From IMG/VR virus record IMGVR_UViG_3300036715_002842, positions 41,576 through 105,575 of that record: a DNA stretch of 64,000 nucleotides; one strand, written 5' to 3'. Positions 8,645 through 15,718 of the stretch are shown here, piece by piece. The DNA is from a virus. The notes beneath the pieces were generated by a model, which ran no database searches, was not told the DNA's origin, and worked only from the letters and a program-made list of their open reading frames with translations. Position numbers and translations under genes: made by a program. Position 1 is the first letter of the stretch. Every line of letters begins with the position of its first letter.

Positions 8645-8685
8645 AAAAAACCCAACAGAGGCTGCTGGGCAGCTGATCCGTTGGG
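8645..8685 (-). terminator. Rho-independent terminator (minus strand)
   Basis: Read on the minus strand: CCCAAC, a 23-base middle part that itself can pair (CAGCTG with CAGC), then GTTGGG followed by six T. It lies about 220 bases downstream of the HNH/RNA-ligase gene and would end that transcript. Confidence 0.6.
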
Positions 8686-8767
8686 GAGGAAGTGTTCTTG
8701 CGAACACAGATTTTTGTGGTGTGGCAAAACTTTGGAGCCGCGAATCTACTTCATGGTCTTGTCCCTC

Positions 8768-8805
8768 AAATGGTTGGTACTACCCAAAATGGTTGGTACT
8801 ACCCA
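8768..8805. repeat. Tandem 19-bp repeat, two perfect copies
   Basis: The unit AAATGGTTGGTACTACCCA occurs at 8768-8786 and 8787-8805 without a mismatch, in noncoding DNA. It could be a protein-binding site or a slippage product. Confidence 0.8.
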
Positions 8806-8905
8806 AAGACTAATTATAACCCCGGATCTTTCGTTTGCCAAGGTTTGACGGAAAAATTATTTTACCCTTGGCTTCATGGTTACATATCAGTGACGATCTT
8901 GATGG

Positions 8906-9943
8906 TCATGGCTGACTCCCAGAAGTAAGGACGTTTCGTTCCATGGGCTGACCGTGCATCCAGTGTTTCACGGTCTGGACATGGGAGGCCCGGACGAACT
9001 TCCCAACCTTGACCCGAAACTCAGAGAAGGGGAATGCCTCGGCCACCCGGACCACATAGCCCTCCTGGCGATCCCATTTGCGCTTGTCCCACAAGGCGCG
9101 GATGGCCTTTTCGTCATAGATTCCGTCGTAGAGTACGGGAACAGGAGTAATCCCCAACAGGGCAAACCATTCCAGCGTCTCGTCCCAGGGGAGGCAGATG
9201 TTCCGGTCATCCCAGATGGAGAACCCAAGCAGGTAGCTGGGAAGGCCGTCGTAGCCGATGGAATGCTTGGCGTAGAGGTTTTCGCCGCACACTCGCCATC
9301 CTTCCGGGATGTCCATACGGATCTGGGACCAGAATTGCTTGACCCAGTTCCGGCTGGGGTGACTGCGCCCATCCAGGCTCCGAGCGTGGATGTGATCCTG
9401 GTAGAGGGACGTGTTTTCTCCGTCCATTTTCTCGGTAACGATCACCCGCTTCCCTGCGAGGGCTGCGGTGGAATCCATCATTCGGTCGTCGTCGTTCATT
9501 CCCTCCGACCATGGCAGATGGTGGGTCCTGGGATACTTGACCCAGTGGGTGAATAGGCTAAGAACGCCGCCAATGGCGAGCACCTTCTGAACGCTCTCGT
9601 CATGGAACAACTCCCCCTTGAGGCGCTGGCCATTGGGGAGGATGGGATTCCCCCACTTGTCATAAGGCTGGTCCGCGTAGAGATGTGGTGGGAGCAAAGA
9701 TTTGGTGATCCCGCAGGCGTTACGAACATCCTCGGTGGAGATCTCTGTGGTTTCGCACCGCATGTGGTGATCGCCACAAACGGAAGCGCCGTTGTCGAGG
9801 TAGTAGCCTCCGTCCGGCCACAGTCTGCGTTCCAGGATGTGGTGGGCGTCCGCAGCAGGTTCCCCGCAGAAGACACAGCGGCCCTTGGCGCGAGCAAACA
9901 CGGCCTCGCGGAAAGCGTCTCTGGTTAGCAGCAGGGCGTTCAT
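8906..9943 (-). CDS. HNH domain fused to RNA-ligase domain
   Basis: 345 aa, ATG after AAGGAACC. Residues about 15-66 form an HNH-type metal site: C23-x2-C26, D33-A-H34-H35, and C56-x2-H59. Residues about 130-320 carry nucleotidyltransferase ligase motifs in order: EKMDGEN with K172 as the expected AMP acceptor, RVCGENLYAKHSI, EGYVVRV and RVKVGKFVR. Such ligases seal RNA ends, and T4 Rnl1 repairs host-cleaved tRNA. The HNH part may cut nucleic acid or serve only as a structural zinc module. A tRNA gene lies about 120 bases upstream on the same strand under a good promoter, so both may be co-transcribed, which suggests tRNA repair as a role (inference). Confidence 0.82.
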   Translation of the reverse strand: MNALLLTRDAFREAVFARAKGRCVFCGEPAADAHHILERRLWPDGGYYLDNGASVCGDHHMRCETTEISTEDVRNACGITKSLLPPHLYADQPYDKWGNPILPNGQRLKGELFHDESVQKVLAIGGVLSLFTHWVKYPRTHHLPWSEGMNDDDRMMDSTAALAGKRVIVTEKMDGENTSLYQDHIHARSLDGRSHPSRNWVKQFWSQIRMDIPEGWRVCGENLYAKHSIGYDGLPSYLLGFSIWDDRNICLPWDETLEWFALLGITPVPVLYDGIYDEKAIRALWDKRKWDRQEGYVVRVAEAFPFSEFRVKVGKFVRASHVQTVKHWMHGQPMERNVLTSGSQP

Positions 9944-10064
9944 TGGGTGGTTCCTTTCGAGTTGGATTCATTACATTTCAGACGCTACCGTATGGCGTAC
10001 CTGTGGGTGTATCCCCTTGAATTCTGGCTCGTAGTGTTTCAAAGCGGTTTCACTCTTAAAAAAG

Positions 10065-10136
10065 TCCCCACGGTGGTAGTCGAAACCACGACACAGTGTT
10101 TTAGAAGCACCTGCTCTACCGTTGAGCTACGTGGGG
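10065..10136 (-). tRNA. tRNA with CUA anticodon (candidate amber suppressor)
   Basis: Folds as a cloverleaf on the minus strand. The acceptor is CCCCACG/CGTGGGG (7 perfect pairs), then T8-A9, D-stem GCTC/GAGC with loop AACGGTA, and A26. The anticodon arm is GGTGC-TTCTAAA-ACACT, the variable loop GTGTC, and the T-arm GTGGT-TTCGACT-ACCAC. With T33 in place the anticodon is C34-T35-A36, reading UAG; A36-A37-A38 fits the MiaA recognition element. The anticodon stem has one G-T pair and a C31-A39 mismatch next to the loop. CCA is not encoded. If the loop were 9 bases, the assignment could shift toward UCU (Arg). Confidence 0.78.
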
Positions 10137-10155
10137 AAAGATCTGCTACCTAGAA

Positions 10156-10183
10156 AGAATAACCTTGAATTTTGAATTGTCAA
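10156..10183 (-). promoter_or_regulatory. Promoter of the tRNA (minus strand)
   Basis: On the minus strand TTGACA (10183-10178), a 16-base spacer and TATTCT (10161-10156), about 20 bases before the first tRNA base. Same -35 and spacer length as the TTGACA promoters elsewhere in the window, but without their inverted repeat. Confidence 0.65.
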
Positions 10184-10194
10184 TCCGAAATTAT

Positions 10195-10220
10195 GAAAAA
10201 GCGACCAGTTCTCTGGTCGC
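10195..10220 (-). terminator. Rho-independent terminator after the actin-like gene
   Basis: On the minus strand GCGACCA, six-base loop, TGGTCGC and then TTTTT. It lies 30 bases past the TAG stop of the gene at 10251 and separates that unit from the tRNA transcript. Confidence 0.8.
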
Positions 10221-10250
10221 TCTTAAGAACAGGAAGAAAAGTTAAATTAT

Positions 10251-11240
10251 CTATTCATCTGAGTGCGCCAGGGCAGCGAACAGGCACCCCTTCGCGATAG
10301 CCTTCAGAGGATCCTCAGCACGAACTACCTTGCCAATCTTGATGGGGAGGTTCTGCGCCTTGAGAGCCTCTTCGAACAGTTCGATGAACCCGCCGGGAAG
10401 AGAGGTTCCACCTGCGACTGCGATCTTGGGCGGCTTCTGGAAGTCTGGTAGCTTCGCCATGCCAAGGAGTTTGTCCTTGATTTGCTTGGCTACGTACTCC
10501 AACATCGCCTTGTAGTAGTACGAAATGGCTTCCTCGGTCTGATCCTTGGGCTTGCGGAGATCAATGATCCCCTCCTTTGCGAGCATAGCCTTGACCGTGG
10601 AGATACCCAGAGAGGTGGAAACGTTCTTGTCAATGTAGTCACCGGAACGGGCTACGGAGAAGTTGAAGGCTTCCACACTCAATTGTGCGCAGCAGACATT
10701 GCACATGCCAGCGCCCCACGAAACACCAAAGCCAGAAAGATTGTCCTCGAGGAGTTCACTGTAAATGACCGACAGACCTTCATTGAGTGGTACTGGAGTG
10801 TAACCCATGTCGGTTAGGATCTTGTTGAACACATTCGAGTGGTAAACTGCATTGAACTCCTGATCGACTGGATCCCCTGGGACGGAGTAGACCACCTTTT
10901 CTTTCTTGGTGGCAGGAGCCCCAAGGGACTCTTTGATGATCGCCTGGATGATTGGCAGCGCCTTAATCTCATGGGGATTGAGAACACCTTGCGACATAGG
11001 TCGCTTGGGCTCACTGTTGAAAGCGCTAGCGAGCTCCAGTGCCTGCTGACCTAAAGCAGAAATTTCCCCCTCAAGTTCCACGTAAGGTGCACCCACCTTC
11101 TTGAGCATCGATTTTACGAAGGGGGATTTCTCTACTGGTACGAAGATATTGCGGAAAGCTTTGTACTCGAAGCTCTCCCCATCTGCACCAACCCTCGCAG
11201 CTACGATATTTCCAGTTCCCAAATCTAGTCCACAGGGCAT
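10251..11240 (-). CDS. Actin-like ATPase (ParM/StbA/MreB superfamily)
   Basis: 329 aa; ATG after GAGGAG. The phosphate-1 motif GLDLGTGN (about 4-11) opens the protein. SVPGDPVDQEF (about 119-129) resembles the connect/phosphate-2 region of plasmid and archaeal actin homologues. IAVAGGTSLPGGF (about 274-286) is the adenosine motif. Proteins of this family form filaments that move plasmids or position phage components; which applies here cannot be told. The stop is TAG, and a strong terminator follows. The gene at 11306 lies 65 bases upstream on the same strand. Confidence 0.82.
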   Translation of the reverse strand: MPCGLDLGTGNIVAARVGADGESFEYKAFRNIFVPVEKSPFVKSMLKKVGAPYVELEGEISALGQQALELASAFNSEPKRPMSQGVLNPHEIKALPIIQAIIKESLGAPATKKEKVVYSVPGDPVDQEFNAVYHSNVFNKILTDMGYTPVPLNEGLSVIYSELLEDNLSGFGVSWGAGMCNVCCAQLSVEAFNFSVARSGDYIDKNVSTSLGISTVKAMLAKEGIIDLRKPKDQTEEAISYYYKAMLEYVAKQIKDKLLGMAKLPDFQKPPKIAVAGGTSLPGGFIELFEEALKAQNLPIKIGKVVRAEDPLKAIAKGCLFAALAHSDE

Positions 11241-11305
11241 ACGGACTCCTCTGAATTTTTAACCTTCTTGGCTCTTCTTTTGAATCTCGAATCTTTTATC
11301 GCAGA

Positions 11306-11824
11306 TCATTGAGCGGATTTCCTCAGTTTTGCCTTGAGGTCTGATAAGGACCCGACCTTCGATTTTGATTCTTCCATGGATATCTGAATATCTTCCACAC
11401 CTTTAATGCTTGGTACGAAAACATCGATTGGGCTATCTTTCGAGATTTGAGAAGAAGGGGTACCCCCATTAATTACAAGTGCACCAAGTGCTTCGAGAAG
11501 ATCCGCTTTTGTAAGTCCAGTAGGTTGAGGTGTCGGCATTTCCCTTGGCAGAGTTGCCAGATGCTCCCCCACGACTTCTTTGAGCATACTTCTCAGATCT
11601 TCTCGATCAATGGTAGGTACTACTGGGGAAGGTGGCACTGGATCTGCTAGATCCAGGAACTCGAAGGAGAAGATGGTTCCCATCGTCTGCCAATCGGGTG
11701 GGAGAGATGCGGCCGAGACCACCACCCAGGTTCCAGGTTCCAGAAACTTATTGGCTATCCAGGCGCCAATCGAACCAGACTGGCTACGGTGAGAGATGTT
11801 GGTGATTTTGACCAATCGTTCCAT
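11306..11824 (-). CDS. Unknown protein
   Basis: 172 aa from the ATG at 11824, which overlaps the TAA of the preceding gene (TAATG). The first 60 residues (ERLVKITNISHRSQSGSIGA) look like a small beta domain as in phage proteins that bind tail or head partners. A Pro-rich linker (about 64-72) and a Lys/Ser-rich helical end follow. No family recognised. It is the last of a coupled run from 15379 downward. Confidence 0.65.
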   Translation of the reverse strand: MERLVKITNISHRSQSGSIGAWIANKFLEPGTWVVVSAASLPPDWQTMGTIFSFEFLDLADPVPPSPVVPTIDREDLRSMLKEVVGEHLATLPREMPTPQPTGLTKADLLEALGALVINGGTPSSQISKDSPIDVFVPSIKGVEDIQISMEESKSKVGSLSDLKAKLRKSAQ

Positions 11825-12123
11825 TAATGGCACTTTTCAAAGATTCGAAGGTCGCCCAGATCGAACGAGACCTGTATTCCGAACGAGTCCTTCGCAGCTT
11901 TTTCTAACTTTGCAACCAGAACGTGAACTGGAGGATCTACGGAGTTGTCACACTCACCCCGCTTTATTTCCAGGATTCTTGAGGACTTGAAGCAAAGATA
12001 GAAGGATTCTTCATCAAATTCCATATAAAACGGGGAAGTAGCCATTCCCACCCGGTAATTGATATCCGGGGACCATTTGAAATATCTTTGTGAAACGGTT
12101 TTCATAAGTTCACGAATTTTCAT
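11824..12123 (-). CDS. Unknown 99-aa protein
   Basis: ATG at 12123 overlaps the TGA of the homing endonuclease gene (ATGA); its own TAA overlaps the next start (TAATG). Sequence is mixed alpha/beta with no known motif. Before insertion of the endonuclease it was probably coupled directly to the helicase gene at 13802. Confidence 0.65.
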   Translation of the reverse strand: MKIRELMKTVSQRYFKWSPDINYRVGMATSPFYMEFDEESFYLCFKSSRILEIKRGECDNSVDPPVHVLVAKLEKAAKDSFGIQVSFDLGDLRIFEKCH

Positions 12124-13805
12124 ATTTTCACCAATTCAAATTTTAATTGTCCGCAATCCCAGATTCGAAGGATTCCCGCTTGATCCATAATTTCTTTCTG
12201 CGTTCCAGAAAGGTGTGGAAATCTCTTTGATAACTTATCGTGTGTGTAGTTCAAACGGTTGATTCTGAAGTCTCTGAAATTTTCAAAACCATGAAAACTG
12301 GGCGGAATTTCACCCACAAGACTGAAACCAGTTTTTAGATACAATTCCCCACGACTCCAACATCCATCAGCAAAGGTGTAAATTCTTTTCCAATTTACCT
12401 TTCTTTTGAAGTGTTCGAGAAGTTTAGAAAATCCACCTACAACACTGCAAGAGGTTGCGTAACGATTGAGATCGTAGGACCCATTTCCCATGGATTTGAG
12501 GGTTAACATCGCAACGAGAGCACCCCCATTCTGAAGCGCGTAGGTTATCGAACCAGCGCCATCCCCTTTGATATGATTTGTCTCATAGAAACTCTTCTTT
12601 TGCTGTGAAGTTGGAATTAAGATTGAACATTTTCTAGCAAAAACTCTTTCTTTTTCTAATCCAACGAAAGCTCGAATTTTCTTTTCAAGTAGGGTTCTCT
12701 TAAGTAACCAATCATCCGACCAGATATGAATCAACCTAATTCCCAACCGTTCACATTCGAGGGTCTTTTCGTGGTGGTACTCTGGTTTTTGATGGAGTTC
12801 TGAATGCCAGTAAAGACCGTTGTATTCAAAAGCTAGTTTGAAATCTGGTAGATAAACATCTATTTCTTTTCTAGATTCAGAAATCTTACCCACCATTTTC
12901 GCTAGTTTCTGAAAAGATAACCTTGCTATCGTTTTCAATTCTAGAGAATCTATGAAGTCAATGAAAGATCTTTCTTCCGCACTACTTCCCTGGTTAGCAA
13001 AACCTCTTAACTCCAAATTGGAGTATTTCCAGAAGTAATTCGAAGCACCTGCCGCGTTGATTCCAAGTTCAGCTGCAATCTGATCAATACTTCTTTGTTT
13101 GTTGCAATACTCTTCTTTCCAGAATTCTTCTGAAGTAATTTTTTCGATGATTGCTTGAGGAAGCTTAGGTCTTTGAACAATTCTGCGTCCCCTCGAACTC
13201 TGGATAAAATGGGCCACACCATACTTTCTTAGACTAGTCTCCCTACTTTTCAACTTTATTGATTCAAGTACCGCTGGATTTTCTACCCCATATTTCTGTA
13301 AACAGGTGGCTTTCATCTTTAATCTTATTGATTTTTGTAAGTCAACATTTTTCAATTTCTCCGATATTTTTTCTTTGACTTCCACCGCCTGACTAGCGTT
13401 TTCAACTCCAAACCTTTCCAAGTTAGTTTCTTTCATTCGTTGCTTAACTATATCGGATTGAGCTGGGTGATGAGTTCCATAGTGATTTTGAGAAGTTTCG
13501 GCTTTCTTCTTCTTAACTATATCAGATTGACTAGCATTTTCAACTCCGAACCGTTCCAAGTTCGTTTCTTTCATTCGTTGCTTAACTATATCAGATTGAC
13601 TAGCATTTTCAACTCCGAACCGTTCTAAGTTCGTTTTTCTACACTTGTCAAGAATTTCTTCTTTAGAGGTCTCTAAAATTCGAAGTCTACTTTCACTTTT
13701 TCTTTTTCTTGTTGCTGGACAAGAGTTTGCGGATTTTCCACATCGAGAAGGTTTTTCCGGTGGAAACACCGCAATTAAACCACACCCATACTTACACAAC
13801 TTCAT
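12120..13805 (-). CDS. Large homing endonuclease, Vsr/EDxHD-like with N-terminal repeats (copy 1)
   Basis: 561 aa, AT-rich compared with its neighbours. Order: a short Cys-containing N-terminus (CKYGCG) and about six 23-residue repeats (KETNLERFGVENASQSDIV type, residues about 50-215) that probably read DNA. A helix-turn-helix-like block (RSIDQIAAELGINAAG) is next. A PD-(D/E)XK/Vsr-type nuclease core follows with EIDVYLP, LAFEYNGLYWHSE and RLIHIWSDDW. A C-terminal domain of about 160 residues (NHIKGDGAGSI, LNRYATSCSVVGGFSKLL, GFSLVGE) has an acetyltransferase-like look. It overlaps both neighbours by 4 bases (ATGA), so it sits seamlessly inside the helicase operon. Confidence 0.8.
   Translation of the reverse strand: MKLCKYGCGLIAVFPPEKPSRCGKSANSCPATRKRKSESRLRILETSKEEILDKCRKTNLERFGVENASQSDIVKQRMKETNLERFGVENASQSDIVKKKKAETSQNHYGTHHPAQSDIVKQRMKETNLERFGVENASQAVEVKEKISEKLKNVDLQKSIRLKMKATCLQKYGVENPAVLESIKLKSRETSLRKYGVAHFIQSSRGRRIVQRPKLPQAIIEKITSEEFWKEEYCNKQRSIDQIAAELGINAAGASNYFWKYSNLELRGFANQGSSAEERSFIDFIDSLELKTIARLSFQKLAKMVGKISESRKEIDVYLPDFKLAFEYNGLYWHSELHQKPEYHHEKTLECERLGIRLIHIWSDDWLLKRTLLEKKIRAFVGLEKERVFARKCSILIPTSQQKKSFYETNHIKGDGAGSITYALQNGGALVAMLTLKSMGNGSYDLNRYATSCSVVGGFSKLLEHFKRKVNWKRIYTFADGCWSRGELYLKTGFSLVGEIPPSFHGFENFRDFRINRLNYTHDKLSKRFPHLSGTQKEIMDQAGILRIWDCGQLKFELVKI
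13374..13636 (-). repeat. 69-bp intragenic repeats in homing endonuclease 1
   Basis: Near-identical tracts at 13512-13567 and 13581-13636 (one difference, spaced 69 bases = 23 codons) and a more diverged third tract around 13380-13460. They encode the LERFGVENASQSDIV modules. Their high DNA identity suggests recent expansion or conversion. Confidence 0.8.
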
Positions 13806-15379
13806 AGTGAAGCCGCCATATCATTTTCTTTCACTCCACCAGTTAGATCCGTCACCTGGTAGTTAAGAACGTTCGTGCAGACCTTCTTGAACTTCGCAGC
13901 ACACCCATATAATATCCCAGTACCGGAATCCGCCCAGTAATAGGTTCGTGGCAAGAACTTGCGTGCGTAGAAGCGCTGCACTCGACCAATTACCTGCTCA
14001 ATGAATACCTCGTTCGCGGTTGGGCAAACGATGTGTAAGGTATCAATGCAGGGGATATCAGTTCCCTCGGAGAACAGTTGCTTGGTTGCCACGAGGACAT
14101 CAATCTTGTTGTTGTAGATTATATTGATCTGCGCACGCATGTCGGCGTTCAAATCCAATTTCTTTACCTCTTCGAGGAACTGTGGCCAAGTGAGGATTGG
14201 ATCCCAGTCGATCTCATTCGCTGCGGCAAGAGAAGAGGTTACGTAGTCAATTGCTTTCTCAAGACCTGTGATCCGGTCAACCAGACTATCTCGATCGGCC
14301 TTCTTCATTGGCCCAGTGACACAGGCGGCGCTGATGCCAGAACTTATGAGCATCGCAGCCAGATTTTCAGCGTGGGCGACTCGCTCGGTAATCACCAGAA
14401 TACGCCTATTTTCAGCCTGATTCTGAATTACCTTTTGGACTATCTTCTCATTGCGCGCCTTGTTTTTCACCACGACCGACATGACGGAAACCCAGTTCAT
14501 GTTCTGCGGCAAAGGGAAGTGGCAGCCCTTGAGAATCTCGATCTCGCAGTTGTTCTTTACCTTACTCTCATACCGAACGGGTCCGAGAAGATCTGGAAGG
14601 AGAAGATGGTAGTTGTCCTTCCGCTTGGGAGTTGCGGAAACCCCCACAAAGATCTGCGGGTTCATGTACTTCAGGATCTTTGTCAAACTAGCGGCAGGAG
14701 CGCGATGGCACTCATCCACCATCACTAATCCGAAAAGATTTTGGATTTTCTTCAGTCGATTCACTACATCGTAGTTCACTAGCTGGTAAGTCGAAACTGT
14801 AATGGGATAATAGACCGGTTCCCCGTTCTTGTCGAATTCGAGCTCCCCAACCAACTTTCTGCCAGTTTGAGCTTCAAGTTCGTTGATGTTGGTGTAATCT
14901 CGCAACCTAGTAACGAATTGGTCCTTCAAGTCTACCTTGTTCACTAGGAGAAGGATCTTTTGTTGCTGGAGAGTGATGAACGCAGTCATCACTACAGTCT
15001 TACCATAAGCCGGTGGAGCCTGGAAGATACCACCAATGTTCGGGGTAATGAATGCTTTGATTCCGGCTTTCTGATCATCCTTCAACTTACCGGTGAACTG
15101 TAAATCTAATCCAAGGGGGGCATTGGTTCTACGATCATCAAACTCGAAGTCTTTGAAGAGGTATTGGATCTTGTTAACATCCCCACGGCAGAAAGCGATG
15201 TACTCCCCAACCGGACGGTACATACGTACATACTCTTCGAGGACTGGGTTGTCCTCATAGTTGTCGTACCCGAAGTCAACCTTCTGTTCGAACCGGTATG
15301 TGAAGGACTGCAGAATCGAGGGATTCTGTTCGACCCACACCCTTGGCACGTAGAGTGCATCTGCGAGAATTGCTTTCAC
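13802..15379 (-). CDS. SF2 DNA helicase, UvsW/RAD25-like
   Basis: 525 aa from the GTG at 15379, which has GAGGTG six bases upstream; a TTG four codons earlier has no RBS. Helicase motifs in order: Q-region KDDQKAGI, Walker A APPAYGKT (121-128), motif II VDECH (221-225), motif III GVSATPKR, motif IV/V LVATKQLFSEGTDIP and motif VI QVIGRVQRF. T4 UvsW, of the same class, drives branch migration and replication-fork remodelling. This gene starts a coupled series that now includes homing endonuclease 1. On the minus strand a TTAAAAT element (15412-15406) lies about 30 bases before the start. Confidence 0.88.
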   Translation of the reverse strand: MKAILADALYVPRVWVEQNPSILQSFTYRFEQKVDFGYDNYEDNPVLEEYVRMYRPVGEYIAFCRGDVNKIQYLFKDFEFDDRRTNAPLGLDLQFTGKLKDDQKAGIKAFITPNIGGIFQAPPAYGKTVVMTAFITLQQQKILLLVNKVDLKDQFVTRLRDYTNINELEAQTGRKLVGELEFDKNGEPVYYPITVSTYQLVNYDVVNRLKKIQNLFGLVMVDECHRAPAASLTKILKYMNPQIFVGVSATPKRKDNYHLLLPDLLGPVRYESKVKNNCEIEILKGCHFPLPQNMNWVSVMSVVVKNKARNEKIVQKVIQNQAENRRILVITERVAHAENLAAMLISSGISAACVTGPMKKADRDSLVDRITGLEKAIDYVTSSLAAANEIDWDPILTWPQFLEEVKKLDLNADMRAQINIIYNNKIDVLVATKQLFSEGTDIPCIDTLHIVCPTANEVFIEQVIGRVQRFYARKFLPRTYYWADSGTGILYGCAAKFKKVCTNVLNYQVTDLTGGVKENDMAASL

Positions 15380-15718
15380 GGCACACCTCAATACGATTAA
15401 CCATAATTTTAAGGGAAAGAGCGGACTTAGTCGACCCTTTGCTTAGTGCCGTTTTCCTTTGCTTTCCGTTTCTGAACTTTCTTCGTGAGCAATCTTGGTG
15501 CTGGGTACCCTGGCCAGAGGTGTGTCGTGAGTGACTTCTTTTCATCGAAAAAGCCCCGCTAAATCCTGCTAGTTTAAAACAGAAATTTTCTTGGAAAAAG
15601 AACTTAATTGAGGAACTCGAAAAACGGTTCGAGAAAAAGAACTCATAAAAATATCCTCTACAAATATATGGGGATTTCTGTACCACTTCACATTATCCAA
15701 TTTATAAGCCTATATAAA
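15380..15718 (-). other. 339-base stretch without a gene
   Basis: It separates the helicase operon from gene 15719 (both minus strand). It contains the probable promoter of the helicase and a small CTCGA/TCGAG hairpin near 15617-15634. A stop-bounded open stretch of about 38 codons (15429-15545, minus) has a basic C-terminus-like composition but no start codon. Confidence 0.45.

Larger units (their letters stand above)
8545..8905 (-). other. 361-base stretch without a gene
   Basis: It holds a minus-strand terminator (8645-8685) and a perfect tandem repeat (8768-8805). A minus-strand TTATAAT-like element lies near 8813-8819. Open frames on either strand here start with TTG without an RBS or are only a few codons long. 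Confidence 0.5.

Noticed and set aside
8692-8928. 78-codon plus-strand frame
   Set aside because: TTG start, no RBS, contains the tandem 19-mer as its centre and overlaps the ligase gene end.
9602-9928. Plus-strand frames opposite the HNH/RNA-ligase gene
   Set aside because: Antisense shadows; ligase and HNH motifs on the minus strand are unambiguous.
10065-10136. Whole-genome reassignment of TAG to an amino acid
   Set aside because: Many genes here end in TAG directly before the next start (for example 43131-43133 and 49091-49093), so TAG works as a stop in this window.
13374-13636. CRISPR-like regular repeats
   Set aside because: They are in-frame 23-codon protein repeats inside a homing endonuclease, without unique spacers.
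15429-15545. Basic 38-codon minus-strand stretch upstream of the helicase
   Set aside because: Looks like a C-terminus but has no start codon after the previous stop; possible relic only.
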